20,929 bases of DNA from Phocaeicola_A sp964580305 (GTDB taxonomy: Bacteria > Bacteroidota > Bacteroidia > Bacteroidales > Bacteroidaceae), in the NCBI GenBank assembly GCA_964580305.1, contig CAZOKL010000037.1, forward strand, positions 1-20,929, read 5' to 3'. How positions within the stretch are numbered: the stretch's first letter is position 1; each line of letters begins with the position of its first letter. Made by a program: the position numbers and the translations under genes. Shown here one piece after another: positions 1 to 8,197 of the stretch. The notes under the pieces were generated by a model that saw only the letters and a program-made list of their open reading frames with translations, searched no databases and was not told the origin of the DNA.

Positions 1-19
1 TGATTATAGCTTTCTACGC

Positions 20-2116
20 TTAGAAGAATTTGTAACGAAGATCTTTCACTTCACCTTTCTGATAGAGATCATTGAGAAAACGACTTGCCATGTTTTGATT
101 CATATTGAACAAGACATCTTCCTCATTCTTTTCATCGTATTCACCTTCCAACTTCGTCTTGTTATAGGGCTGTAAGACGAATACACCACCATTACCTTTA
201 ATCGGCTTGCTCAACTGACCAACTTCCACTTGTGCAGCGACTGCGCTCAAAGCAGGCTCGTTGGAAACAGTCAAAGAAACAAAAGTCGGAACAGTAAACG
301 ACACGTGCTTGATGGAGTCAGTCTTTACACCGACAAACGCTATGGCATCATCAAATGTATTCACCGATGCGAATTGGTTCATTAGCAGTTCCGCTTTCTT
401 ATCACGCATGATTTCAACACGTAAGATATCACTCACTTGCTCCACCGGCATATAACCTTCTTTGTTAATGCTTGTAAGAGCAACAATCATCAGATGGTCA
501 TTTTCACGGCCGCAACTATACAAAGGAGACACAGACTTTGGCTTTGCATCGAATACCCATCTCAAAGCCTCGGTGCTTCCAGACACACCGCCCACAACAT
601 GTTCATCGCTTCTAAATCCTTCGCGTGACAACAGACGATAACCATTATCCTCTGCATTCTTCACCAATTCATCATAGCTCTGGTTTGCAGCCAAGAATTG
701 GTTGATTTTATTATAAGCTTCATTGTAAGTTTCATCACTAAACTTCACAGGCACCTTTACCACGGCCATCTTATATTTCTCAGTCATCGCCTTACGGTTG
801 ATCACTTGCACCACAACATTGAACTGCCCGAGGTCGATGTTCTCCACACCCTTTACTCCCAGGTTATTCAGTGCATTGATTAGTTTCATGCTATTCATGT
901 CCAACTGTTGGCCTTCATACATACGTGAACTAATCCACTGTGATGCACCTGTCTGATTATACTTCTTGGCAAGTTCTTCGAAGTCGGCGCCATTCTTTAG
1001 GGCAATCATAATACTATCGCTCAGCTTCTTAGTTGCATCGACTGTGGCAGCCATTACTTGTAATTGACGAAACTCGACAGAATCAGGAGCCACCTGTTTA
1101 GAAATAATCTTGAATGAATTATATGAGTCATCATTTTGGCTATAGAATGGGCCGAACACCTTTCCTACAGTGGCGGAATCAATACGGTTGACAATGTCGC
1201 TGGGGAATGCGCTCTTAGTCATTGGAATATTGACGAAAGGGATTGTTGAACGAGAAGAACGGATGACAGACGCATAGTCATCATCCATAGCCTTTTCCAG
1301 CTCTTCTGTGCTAGCGATTACATCGTCCAACGTAGCTTTACGATCAGCCTCGCTTGGAGTCACCACATAGTCTATATACTGGATATTACGAGTTTCCACC
1401 AGATTCTTAAATTGTTCTTTTTTCTTGTTATATAAAGCCTTGATATCCCCTTGTGAAATAGAAACAGTGGAATCGACCACTGAAGAATAAGGCAAGACTG
1501 CCAGCAAGAGGTCAGTCTCATTGACACGGGCATCAAAAGAGTTTTGTGCAGAAACAGGATTTGAAATCAAAGCATTAACCACAAGTGCCTGATACTTACT
1601 TACAAGCAAGCTTTCCTTCAAGTTCTTCTCCACAAAGTTCATAATGAGCGACACTTGTTCAGGATTGCCTTGCGTCGCAAAGTAGTCCATCAAAGCTCTG
1701 TCAAACATACCTGTTTGGGGGTTCACAAATGGAGTGTTATTAAGAAGCGGACTTGTGCCTTCTTGAATCATCTGTTTGATTTCATCCTCAGTTACAGTCA
1801 GACCTAATTTATCGGCTTCCTTCTTGACTAGTTCATAAGTCACGTATGATTGCCATACTCCGTCGCGCATCTGAGTCAACGCATCGTCCGATATACGGTT
1901 CCCATACAATAGCTCTTGCACTTGGGTATATTCTTCCACCATGTTCTGAAACTCCTGTGCCGATATTTTTTTTCCGTTCACCACACCGGCATTCTGTTGA
2001 TTCTGGTGTGGTTCGAAGACTCTCCACGCATCCGTCGCAATAAATGCAAAAAGTGCAAAGCCAATCACTATGACCAATAGAGGTCCTTTGCTTCTAATTT
2101 TTTGTAATGTTGCCAT
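20..2116 (-). CDS. PpiD/SurA-like periplasmic peptidylprolyl isomerase / folding factor
   Basis: 698 aa. A short basic N-terminus is followed by one membrane span (about residues 11-30), so the protein is an inner-membrane-anchored periplasmic protein like PpiD. Residues 43-175 resemble the SurA N-terminal chaperone domain (VVNGKKISAQEF, then helices with TEDEIKQMI). Two parvulin-like regions follow, about 225-345 and 347-443; the first ends in FGPFYS...SFKIISK and the second contains NGADFEELAKKYNQTG. The usual parvulin ARHIL strand reads EFRQLQV, so isomerase activity is doubtful and chaperone function more likely (inference). Length is close to the roughly 700 aa usual for Bacteroidota homologues. 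The ATG at 2116 is preceded by an A-rich stretch and a promoter-like sequence, and gives a sensible anchor. It is the last gene of the leftward coaX-lptC cluster, and its role fits outer-membrane protein folding. Confidence 0.9.
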   Translation of the reverse strand: MATLQKIRSKGPLLVIVIGFALFAFIATDAWRVFEPHQNQQNAGVVNGKKISAQEFQNMVEEYTQVQELLYGNRISDDALTQMRDGVWQSYVTYELVKKEADKLGLTVTEDEIKQMIQEGTSPLLNNTPFVNPQTGMFDRALMDYFATQGNPEQVSLIMNFVEKNLKESLLVSKYQALVVNALISNPVSAQNSFDARVNETDLLLAVLPYSSVVDSTVSISQGDIKALYNKKKEQFKNLVETRNIQYIDYVVTPSEADRKATLDDVIASTEELEKAMDDDYASVIRSSRSTIPFVNIPMTKSAFPSDIVNRIDSATVGKVFGPFYSQNDDSYNSFKIISKQVAPDSVEFRQLQVMAATVDATKKLSDSIMIALKNGADFEELAKKYNQTGASQWISSRMYEGQQLDMNSMKLINALNNLGVKGVENIDLGQFNVVVQVINRKAMTEKYKMAVVKVPVKFSDETYNEAYNKINQFLAANQSYDELVKNAEDNGYRLLSREGFRSDEHVVGGVSGSTEALRWVFDAKPKSVSPLYSCGRENDHLMIVALTSINKEGYMPVEQVSDILRVEIMRDKKAELLMNQFASVNTFDDAIAFVGVKTDSIKHVSFTVPTFVSLTVSNEPALSAVAAQVEVGQLSKPIKGNGGVFVLQPYNKTKLEGEYDEKNEEDVLFNMNQNMASRFLNDLYQKGEVKDLRYKFF

Positions 2117-2174
2117 TTTGGTTTTTATTTTATCGTTTATTATTCTCAGCTTTTAAGGTTGACAATTTAGCGCA

Positions 2175-2203
2175 CGAAGATACAAAAAAGGATGATACGC
2201 AAC
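2175..2203 (-). promoter_or_regulatory. Putative promoter of the ppiD-like gene
   Basis: Read on the minus strand, TATCTTCG (2175-2182) matches the Bacteroidota -7 box TAnnTTTG at 7 of 8 positions. GTTG at 2200-2203 lies 17-18 nt upstream as a -33 element, slightly close. It would start transcription about 50 nt before the ATG at 2116. It lies just past the decayed CNNM gene, so the ppiD-like gene need not depend on transcription from lptC. Confidence 0.4.
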
Positions 2204-2230
2204 TATGTAAATACACAAAAAATATGCTAC

Positions 2231-2566
2231 TCAATGACTTTGAACCTCATCAACTCTACCTTTGTCATCGTTCATCGAATAATTTTGAAGTAAAAATGCC
2301 CAATAAAGACCGCTTCGTTCAGCTTCTTTGAGGCGCCTTGATATTCGTGCAAAATTAGTCCTCCTATTAGATAAAGCGAAGCAATATTATAGTCATTAAA
2401 CAGAGAAGAGAAATCATGAAGATGACGATAAAAGAACGCCAATATCTTATCTGGCAGGCGCTGGCTATCCTTCTCTTGTACAAAATGCATTTTACTGAAA
2501 GAAACAGAAGCAATCCCTATCCCTGAAAAGAAAGCAGTCACTATGGGCACCAACACATAAACATAC
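2231..2566 (-). pseudogene. Internally deleted remnant of a CNNM/CorC-HlyC (DUF21 plus CBS, 'hemolysin') family gene
   Basis: Between lptC and the ppiD-like gene, Bacteroides genomes normally carry a membrane protein of about 420 aa with a DUF21, a CBS pair and a CorC_HlyC domain (from memory). Here the frame starting near 2556 reads VTAFFSGIGIASVSFSKM, like the family N-terminus AFFSGMEIAFVS(x)K. FSSLFNDYNIASLYLIG follows, like the GNNIAL segment. About 65 codons in, it jumps to GHFYFKIIR and stops (TGA at 2272). One base out of frame, MNDDKGRVDEVQSH runs to a TGA at 2231. Together these resemble the end of the CorC_HlyC domain (FKVLRM...RID.V). The middle of the gene (DUF21 remainder, CBS domains), roughly 0.9 kb, is missing. 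No ATG is in frame at the start: the nearest ATGs (for example 2564-2566) are in another frame. I am fairly sure it is a non-functional remnant. The family identity rests on motif recall, not a search. Confidence 0.7.
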
Positions 2567-2586
2567 CTGGTTGCATAGTCTTTCTC

Positions 2587-3133
2587 TTACGAATGAACCG
2601 AATCGTTGCTCAACGAGTCGCGCGGCGTATCTTCCACAGGGAAAATACCGGCCGTATTCTGAATCACATAATCTGTAAACTGTTGATTGGAAGTAAAGCC
2701 ATAACCTGTCATAATCTTATCAACTTGCTGAATACGGATAAACCGGTCAGAATAAACGCGCTCTTTATCCTGATCCCAAAACAGCTGGGAAGTGTTGAAC
2801 TTCTCTCCTTTTATATTCAGGATATTCACATGTCCCCGCAAGTCCCACAGCTTTAGCTTGTCATAATAATAGGCTGTATCAGCCTTCACCTTGGCTTCGA
2901 TGTTCATTTGATTGTCAAACTTCTCTAAATAGACTCCCTTTTCGAAAGTCCACTTACTGGTGTCAAGTTTGTCATAAACATCCCACTCTTCTGCTATGAT
3001 TTTATAACGTATCACACCAGAATCAGATATCAGAGTGGAAACTCCAGTACTGGTCATCATCGGAAACTCCGCAGGATCAGACACGGCTGGCGCCATCTTC
3101 TTCTTATCCGTAGAACAAGAGGTAAAAAAGCAG
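2587..3133 (-). CDS. lptC: LptC-like LPS export periplasmic lipoprotein, N-terminus lost in assembly gap
   Basis: The reading frame stays open past the first internal ATG (3096) up to the gap, reading C-F-F-T-S-C-S-T-D-K-K-K-M. FTSC looks like a lipobox, so the protein is probably a lipoprotein whose signal peptide starts inside the N run; the ATG at 3096 is not the true start. The visible 180 or so residues show LptC features: VIRYKIIAEEWDVYD, WTFEKGVYLEKFD, and the beta-jellyroll pattern VKADTAYYYDKLKLWDLRGHVNILN...GEKFNTSQLFWDQDKERVYSDRFIRI. LptC links the LptB2FG transporter to LptA in moving LPS across the periplasm. It lies between the outer-membrane barrel gene and the CNNM remnant, as in other Bacteroidales. 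The stop is at 2587-2589. Confidence 0.85.
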
Positions 3134-3233
3134 NNNNNNNNNNNNNNNNNNNNNNNNNNNNNNNNNNNNNNNNNNNNNNNNNNNNNNNNNNNNNNNNNNN
3201 NNNNNNNNNNNNNNNNNNNNNNNNNNNNNNNNN
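3134..3233. other. Assembly gap (100 N)
   Basis: Exactly 100 N, the conventional placeholder for a gap of unknown size. It hides the 5' end of lptC. In many Bacteroides a tetratricopeptide-repeat gene sits between the outer-membrane barrel gene and lptC (from memory), so a whole gene could be missing here. Confidence 0.95.
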
Positions 3234-3236
3234 TTT

Positions 3237-4568
3237 TTATTGTACGAGCATCTTTCTAAACCAGTCTTCGTTAAACGTAAATCCTATGTTGACACGCAGA
3301 TAGTTTTCCTTAATTAAGCTTCCACTCTTCGGAGAAACATTGATGTATTGTGCTGTAACCGAAAGCAGCGAACGGTTATTATAGCGGTTCATGATAGGGA
3401 TGACCACACCACCTTCCACACCGAACTCACGCATATCGGAGTTCTTCACTTGTATGTAGGGCGTCGAGTAATAAGCTCCCAAACGATAGCGTAAACGTTT
3501 GAAGAAGTTACGTCCGACGGGATTGGGCACATACTCAGCTCCGACAGAGAAGCGCGACAGATCCTTGAATTGCCATTGTTCAAAATCAGTTTCACTTGAA
3601 TCGGTCTCACTGTTGCTATTCGAGGAGTGACGAGGGAACTTCACTTTACTCCATTGCTGCATAGTATAGTCTACGCCAATCGTCAGACGGTTGTCATACA
3701 CATACGTAAAACCAGCTCCTATCTTCTGAGGCAACTCAAAAGCATTTCGAATTGTGTCAATACTCTGCTGCACCACAGACGACGAACTCTGCATCTGTTG
3801 CACTTTGTAGGCACTATTGTTGACTTCGTGTCCCAGCGAATACACAGCGCCCAACGTGATGGTATGTTTATCTTTAATCTTAAAAGAATATTGTACACCG
3901 AAATCTAATTTATAGGTACTAATATCGGCCTGATAGTTTCTGACATTGCTCCAAGCAGAAGATTCACTATATGTGTTCGTAATGGTGTGCGAGTATTCAC
4001 CGTAAAGATATGAGAAGTTAACCCCGACGGAGAAGTTCTTGAAAGGCTCCACGCCAATGCCTAAAAAAGCCTGATGCAGACCGCCGTCTCCAGAGAAACT
4101 TTCATAAGAATAGGTAGTGGAACTGGTCTCTTCACCGCTCAGATTAGGCACTTCACTACCTTCATCACTAAAACTGTAATTGATGTTCGAGAAGGGTATC
4201 AAACCAGCCGTCAGACCTATCCTGCGAAACAGGCGAAACTGCAAAGCGATGTAATCCAAACTGGTATTTTTGACATTCATTTTCACGTCGCCACTCGAGA
4301 AATTAGCATTCTGCAAGCTCATGCCCACATCAAACAGGAAAGTAATGGAATCAATCGCAGAATAGGATGCAGGGTTACCTACATTGATAAATTTGTTTCT
4401 CAAACCATAGGAAATACCGCCCATGCCTCGGTTGGCAGTGGTACCTTGGTCAGACAACAGACCGAATCCGTAACGGGTATAGGGAGAGTTGACTCCGTTT
4501 TGAGCCACAGCAACCCCTGCTATCAGCATGAATAACAGCGCGAAGAGAATTTTGTTAAATTTTATCAT
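3237..4568 (-). CDS. FadL/OMPP1-like outer-membrane beta-barrel protein
   Basis: 443 aa. The N-terminus MIKFNKILFALLFMLIAGVAVAQ is a clear signal peptide with cleavage expected after AVA. The mature part opens with NGVNSPYTRYGFG and has alternating amphipathic strands typical of Bacteroidota barrel proteins related to the FadL/OMPP1/TodX group (LGIGVEPFKNFSVGVNFSYLYGEY; ITLGAVYSLGHEV; LTIGVDYTMQQWSKVKFP; YINVSPKSGSLIKENYLRVNIGFTF). The role is probably an outer-membrane channel or structural barrel; the substrate is unknown. The ATG at 4568 overlaps the end of coaX by 14 nt, which suggests translational coupling. The stop at 3237-3239 is three bases from the assembly gap. Confidence 0.85.
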   Translation of the reverse strand: MIKFNKILFALLFMLIAGVAVAQNGVNSPYTRYGFGLLSDQGTTANRGMGGISYGLRNKFINVGNPASYSAIDSITFLFDVGMSLQNANFSSGDVKMNVKNTSLDYIALQFRLFRRIGLTAGLIPFSNINYSFSDEGSEVPNLSGEETSSTTYSYESFSGDGGLHQAFLGIGVEPFKNFSVGVNFSYLYGEYSHTITNTYSESSAWSNVRNYQADISTYKLDFGVQYSFKIKDKHTITLGAVYSLGHEVNNSAYKVQQMQSSSSVVQQSIDTIRNAFELPQKIGAGFTYVYDNRLTIGVDYTMQQWSKVKFPRHSSNSNSETDSSETDFEQWQFKDLSRFSVGAEYVPNPVGRNFFKRLRYRLGAYYSTPYIQVKNSDMREFGVEGGVVIPIMNRYNNRSLLSVTAQYINVSPKSGSLIKENYLRVNIGFTFNEDWFRKMLVQ

Positions 4569-5283
4569 TATATTCTAATATTCTGTTTAAGCCTTTTAAT
4601 ACCAAAAATTTATCTGCAAAGATGATACTTTTTAGTTTTGTATCAAAAGAAAAATCATCCCCTCCGGTTAAAAAAACCAAAAGGTCCGGGTATTTCTGCC
4701 GCATCTGCAGGATGTAACCCGTAATCTCCAATTCGATGCCATGAATCACGCCTGCGCGGATGGCTGTTTCGGTGCTGTATCCAAATTCAGGAATATCGCC
4801 ATTAGGATTAATCACCGGCAATTTGTCACAATATGCACTCAAAGCCTTAATTCGTGTATACTTTCCCAATGAAATATTTCCACCGTGATAACATCCATGA
4901 TGGTCAATAAACTCATAGGTAAGGGCCGTCCCCGCATCCACCACAAGGAGATCTCTGCCGGGGAAACGCGTGTATGCACCCACCACGGCAGCGATGCGGT
5001 CAGAGCCTAAGGTTTTGGGGGTTCGATAAAGATTTGTGATGGGAAGCGGAGTTTTGTAGTCCAACTGCAACAAAGGAAATTCGAGATGCTTGAGTTGTGA
5101 CTCGACAATGTCATTTAAATGGATTACAGAAGAAAAGATACCTCGACGAATGGCATATCGTTCACAAATGCCCTTCAGTTTGTCCAACGAGTGGTTTGTG
5201 TCATACACCATGTCAATCATCTCACCATGATGAAAGACTGCCAGCTTGGCTACAGAGTTTCCTATATCTATAATTAGGTTCAC
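4555..5283 (-). CDS. coaX: Type III pantothenate kinase
   Basis: 242 aa from the GTG at 5283. It phosphorylates pantothenate with ATP, the first step of coenzyme A synthesis, in the cytoplasm. Family motifs are present: DIGNS (residues 6-10, phosphate-binding), TLGSDR (91-96, the GxDR substrate motif), DAGTALT (116-122, second phosphate motif), GGNISLG (134-140) and TETAIRAG (171-178). The frame is open up to a GTG at 5352. However, family members begin directly with the MNLIIDIGN strand, and a promoter-like box lies at 5312-5319, so I prefer 5283. The extra 23 codons would include an unlikely hydrophobic stretch. It is the first gene of the leftward cluster and overlaps the barrel-protein gene by 14 nt. 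Confidence 0.9.
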   Translation of the reverse strand: MNLIIDIGNSVAKLAVFHHGEMIDMVYDTNHSLDKLKGICERYAIRRGIFSSVIHLNDIVESQLKHLEFPLLQLDYKTPLPITNLYRTPKTLGSDRIAAVVGAYTRFPGRDLLVVDAGTALTYEFIDHHGCYHGGNISLGKYTRIKALSAYCDKLPVINPNGDIPEFGYSTETAIRAGVIHGIELEITGYILQMRQKYPDLLVFLTGGDDFSFDTKLKSIIFADKFLVLKGLNRILEYNDKI

Positions 5284-5311
5284 GTCTTTACTCTTTTCCT
5301 GATTCAGGCCG

Positions 5312-5319
5312 CAAAGTAA
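5312..5319 (-). promoter_or_regulatory. Possible -7 promoter box for coaX cluster
   Basis: On the minus strand TTACTTTG matches TAnnTTTG at 7 of 8 positions, 29 nt before the chosen GTG start. No convincing -33 TTTG is visible at the usual distance, so this is weak. Confidence 0.3.
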
Positions 5320-5524
5320 TAGAAAATCCACGTGAATGGGAAGAAAACCCACGTTTTTTCTACTCTTTCACATTTAAGAAACTGTTATGAAAACTACTTC
5401 AGGCTATTTCTCCAGCAACCTGAAAGGACACAAAAACGCTTCTTTGAAAAACACCTCTGTAAAACCACATGACATTCACGCCTCCAAAAGAAAACCTCAC
5501 TCAGAAGTTCCGCTTCATCTGCTG
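5320..5524. other. Intergenic region between divergent coaX and engB
   Basis: About 200 bp with no recognisable gene. It holds a TTCAGG...CCTGAA inverted repeat (about 5399-5425, 15-nt loop) and a 49-codon open frame (5387-5536, plus strand) rich in lysine and serine. That frame runs through the -33 element of the engB promoter and has no family resemblance, so I do not call it a gene. Confidence 0.4.
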
Positions 5525-5556
5525 TTTGCGACATAACGAACCACGTTGTATCTTTG
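5525..5556 (+). promoter_or_regulatory. Bacteroidota-type promoter of engB
   Basis: TTTG at 5525-5528 and TATCTTTG at 5549-5556 are perfect matches to the Bacteroides -33 (TTTG) and -7 (TAnnTTTG) elements, with a 20-nt spacer. Transcription should begin near 5563, giving a leader of about 97 nt that contains a CCGGC-TCTT-GCCGG hairpin. Confidence 0.8.
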
Positions 5557-5659
5557 CGCACGGATTACTGTTTTAGCCATGATCCGCTCGGCCTCAACGG
5601 GCTACCGGCTCTTGCCGGATAAACTTTCATATCCATTCACTCAAAAAACCGACAAGTCT

Positions 5660-6280
5660 ATGGAAATAAACAGCGCAGTATTCAAAATCAGCAATACGCA
5701 AGTGGAGAAATGTCCGAATGACGGACTGCCTGAATATGCCTTCATCGGACGTTCGAATGTGGGAAAGTCAAGCCTCATCAACATGCTCACACACAACTCC
5801 AAACTGGCCATGACATCATCCACTCCGGGCAAGACGCTCCTCATCAACCATTTTCTCATCAACAAGCAGTGGTATCTGGTCGACCTCCCTGGATATGGCT
5901 ATGCTAAGCGCAGCAAGAAAGACAACGAGAAAATCCAGCAAATCATTTCCAACTACATATTACGGCGCGACGCACTCACATGCCTCTTCGTCCTCATCGA
6001 CTGCCGACATGAACCCCAGAAAATAGACTTGGCGTTCATCGAATGGCTGGGCGAAAACGGCGTACCCTTCGCCATCATCTTCACCAAAGCCGACAAGCTG
6101 GGAGTAAACAAGGTGCACGATAACGTGCAGTGCTATCTTAAAAAACTGGAAGAACAGTGGGAGGAACTGCCGCCGCATTTCATCACCTCTTCCGAGAAGA
6201 AAACAGGACGGGAAGAGGTGTTGGACTATATCGAACACATCAACTGTTCGCTTAGCCAGCCAGACACCGCTGAGATGTGA
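5660..6280 (+). CDS. engB: YihA/EngB family ribosome-biogenesis GTP-binding protein
   Basis: 206 aa. A small GTPase of the TRAFAC class needed for assembly of the large ribosomal subunit in the cytoplasm. Seen: the P-loop GRSNVGKS (30-37), G2 threonine in STPGKT (54-59), G3 DLPGYGYAKR (75-84), G4 TKAD (142-145) and G5 TSSE (176-179). The order and the length of about 200 aa are those of EngB. The frame is open from 5546, but that start would lie inside the promoter; the family N-terminus MEINSAVFKISN begins at the ATG at 5660. It converges on the ABC-F gene, with 48 bp between the two stop codons. Confidence 0.95.
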   Translation: MEINSAVFKISNTQVEKCPNDGLPEYAFIGRSNVGKSSLINMLTHNSKLAMTSSTPGKTLLINHFLINKQWYLVDLPGYGYAKRSKKDNEKIQQIISNYILRRDALTCLFVLIDCRHEPQKIDLAFIEWLGENGVPFAIIFTKADKLGVNKVHDNVQCYLKKLEEQWEELPPHFITSSEKKTGREEVLDYIEHINCSLSQPDTAEM

Positions 6281-6306
6281 GCCGAAAGCTTGTCTCTCGG
6301 CGGTGT
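6264..6306. terminator. Inverted repeat spanning the engB stop, possible bidirectional terminator
   Basis: ACACCGC (6264-6270) and GCGGTGT (6300-6306) are perfectly complementary. A nested GCCGA...TCGGC pair (6281-6301) competes with them. It sits between convergent engB and the ABC-F gene. There is no long T-run on either side, so intrinsic termination is uncertain. Confidence 0.35.
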
Positions 6307-6328
6307 ATCCGGAGTGTGAAAGGCAGAG

Positions 6329-8197
6329 CTATCCTTCCAATTCGCTCAATTCGAGCCAGCGCATGGTCTTCTCATCAAGTGCATCGTTCAAGGCCGGAAG
6401 CCGTTTGGACTTCTCGGTCAGCTCGTCGACTGTAAGTGCACCGCTGCATAAAGCAGCCTCTATCTGGGCTTTCTCGGCTTCAAGGGTAGCGATGTCTTGT
6501 TCCAGTTGTTCAAACTCACGCCGCTCCTTGAAACTCATGCGGCGTTTCTCATTCAAGCGTACTCTCTCAGTTTTTTGTTCCGACTGCTTCTCAACAGCCT
6601 TATTCCGCTGCTGTCTGGATTCTTTCCACTCCCGATAGTCGGTGTAATTACCCGGGAAATCCCGGATGTCGCCCTGCCCGTTAAAGACAAGCAGATGGTC
6701 GACCACCTTATCCATGAAGTAACGGTCGTGGCTCACCACGATGACACAGCCCTTGAAGTGCTGAAGATATTCCTCAAGCACTTGCAGGGTGACAATGTCC
6801 AAGTCGTTTGTTGGCTCGTCGAGCACCAGAAAGTTCGGATTACGCATCAACACCGTGCAGAGATAAAGCCGACGGCGCTCCCCTCCGCTTAATTTGTAAA
6901 CGTAACTGTGTTGTTTCTCGGGGGTGAAGAGGAAATATTGCAGGAATTGGGAGGCCGTGAGTTGCTTGCCGTTGCCAAGCTCAATGACTTCGGCAATGTC
7001 TTGCACCACGTCAATGACCTTCATCTGCTCGTCAAACTGCAAGCCTTCTTGTGAATAATAGCCGAAACGTACGGTCTTTCCGATGTCGAGCACTCCACTG
7101 TCCGGCTGCTCCAATCCCAACAACATTTTGATGAACGTTGACTTCCCGGTACCGTTGTTTCCAACAATGCCCATCTTCTCATAACGGGTGAAGATGTAGG
7201 AGAAGTCGTCCAAAATCACGATGTCTCCAAAGCGTTTGCACAGATGGTCGGCCTCGAAGATTTTTGACCCGATGTAGGAAGCCTTCATGTCAAGCTTCAC
7301 TTCCCGATTAAAGGAGCGCTGCTTGGCCACTTTTTCCAGCTCATAGAACGCCTCCTCACGATAACGGGCTTTGTGTCCACGGGCTTGCGGCATGCGGCGC
7401 ATCCACTCAAGCTCCGTGCGATACAGATTGTTGGCACGGGCAATCTCTGCATTCGTTGCGTCAATGCGTTCCTGACGTTTCTCCAGATAATAACTGTAGT
7501 TTCCTTTATAAGCATACACTTGCCGGTTATCAATCTCCAGGATTTCCGAGCAGACACGGTCAAGAAAATAACGGTCATGAGTCACCATCAGCAAGCTCAG
7601 CGATCCCTGCTTCAGATAGTCTTCAAGCCATTCGGTCATGTCAAGGTCCAGATGGTTTGTCGGCTCGTCCAGCATGAGTAAGTCCGGTTCATTGATGAGC
7701 ACATTGGCCAGCGCCACACGTTTCAGTTGCCCGCCGGAGAGTTGTCCCACCGGCTGGTTGAATTGGCGGATGTTCAGCTGTGAAAGGATTTGTTTGGCCC
7801 TGCGCTCATAGTCCCAGGCATTGGCATGCTCCATGCGCAGGAGCAACTCATCCAGCCCCGGATTGCCCGGAGTTTCCAAGCAATGTTCATATTCCCGAAT
7901 CAGATTTACTGTCTCATTTCCTTGATAGAAGCATGCTTCCAGCACGGTCAAATCTCCCGGATAGACCGGTGCCTGCTCCAGATAGCCCACTTTTAAATCA
8001 CGGCGGAAAACAATGTCACCTGCATCGTGTCCATCCTTGCCGGCCAGAATGTTGAGCAACGTAGTCTTTCCGCTGCCGTTCGGGGCAATCAGGCCAACCC
8101 GCTGTCCTTCGGCAATGCCGAAAGATATGTCGCGAAACAACACCAAGTCACCAAACGACTTGGTCAGCCCCTCCACTTGCAAATAAGGATTTGCCAT
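6329..8197 (-). CDS. Uup-like ABC-F family ATP-binding protein
   Basis: 622 aa with two ATP-binding cassettes and no membrane spans, hence a soluble ABC-F protein acting on ribosomes or branched DNA. First cassette: Walker A APNGSGKT (38-45), signature LSGGQ (153-157), DEPTNHLD (177-184), H-loop His208. Linker of about 70 residues (240-310) with ELEWMRRMPQARGHKARYR, which in this family reaches the tRNA/peptidyl-transferase region. Second cassette: GNNGTGKS (346-353), LSGGE (436-440), DEPTNDLD (460-467), His490. A charged coiled-coil C-terminus (about 545-620) is the Uup-type extension. Alanine replaces the first glycine of the first Walker A; from memory this is usual in Bacteroidota homologues. 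The ATG overlaps the stop of the upstream gene by one base (TAATG), so the two are probably translationally coupled. It is a housekeeping-type member rather than an obvious antibiotic-resistance ABC-F. Confidence 0.9.
   Translation of the reverse strand: MANPYLQVEGLTKSFGDLVLFRDISFGIAEGQRVGLIAPNGSGKTTLLNILAGKDGHDAGDIVFRRDLKVGYLEQAPVYPGDLTVLEACFYQGNETVNLIREYEHCLETPGNPGLDELLLRMEHANAWDYERRAKQILSQLNIRQFNQPVGQLSGGQLKRVALANVLINEPDLLMLDEPTNHLDLDMTEWLEDYLKQGSLSLLMVTHDRYFLDRVCSEILEIDNRQVYAYKGNYSYYLEKRQERIDATNAEIARANNLYRTELEWMRRMPQARGHKARYREEAFYELEKVAKQRSFNREVKLDMKASYIGSKIFEADHLCKRFGDIVILDDFSYIFTRYEKMGIVGNNGTGKSTFIKMLLGLEQPDSGVLDIGKTVRFGYYSQEGLQFDEQMKVIDVVQDIAEVIELGNGKQLTASQFLQYFLFTPEKQHSYVYKLSGGERRRLYLCTVLMRNPNFLVLDEPTNDLDIVTLQVLEEYLQHFKGCVIVVSHDRYFMDKVVDHLLVFNGQGDIRDFPGNYTDYREWKESRQQRNKAVEKQSEQKTERVRLNEKRRMSFKERREFEQLEQDIATLEAEKAQIEAALCSGALTVDELTEKSKRLPALNDALDEKTMRWLELSELEG

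Noticed and set aside
5284..5352. N-terminal extension of CoaX from a GTG at 5352
   Set aside because: Family members begin at the MNLIIDIGN strand; the extension is hydrophobic, non-conserved in appearance, and contains a promoter-like box.
5387..5536. 49-codon ORF on the plus strand between coaX and engB
   Set aside because: No recognisable motif, no promoter of its own, and it overlaps the engB -33 element; probably chance.
5546..5659. N-terminal extension of EngB by 38 codons
   Set aside because: It would start inside the -7 promoter box TATCTTTG, and the extension has no family similarity; EngB proteins start at MEINSAVFKIS.
8071..8085. Loss of the first Walker A glycine in the ABC-F protein (APNGSGKT) as an inactivating change
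   Set aside because: The essential NGSGKT part is intact, and an alanine at this place is, as I recall, normal in Bacteroidota homologues.
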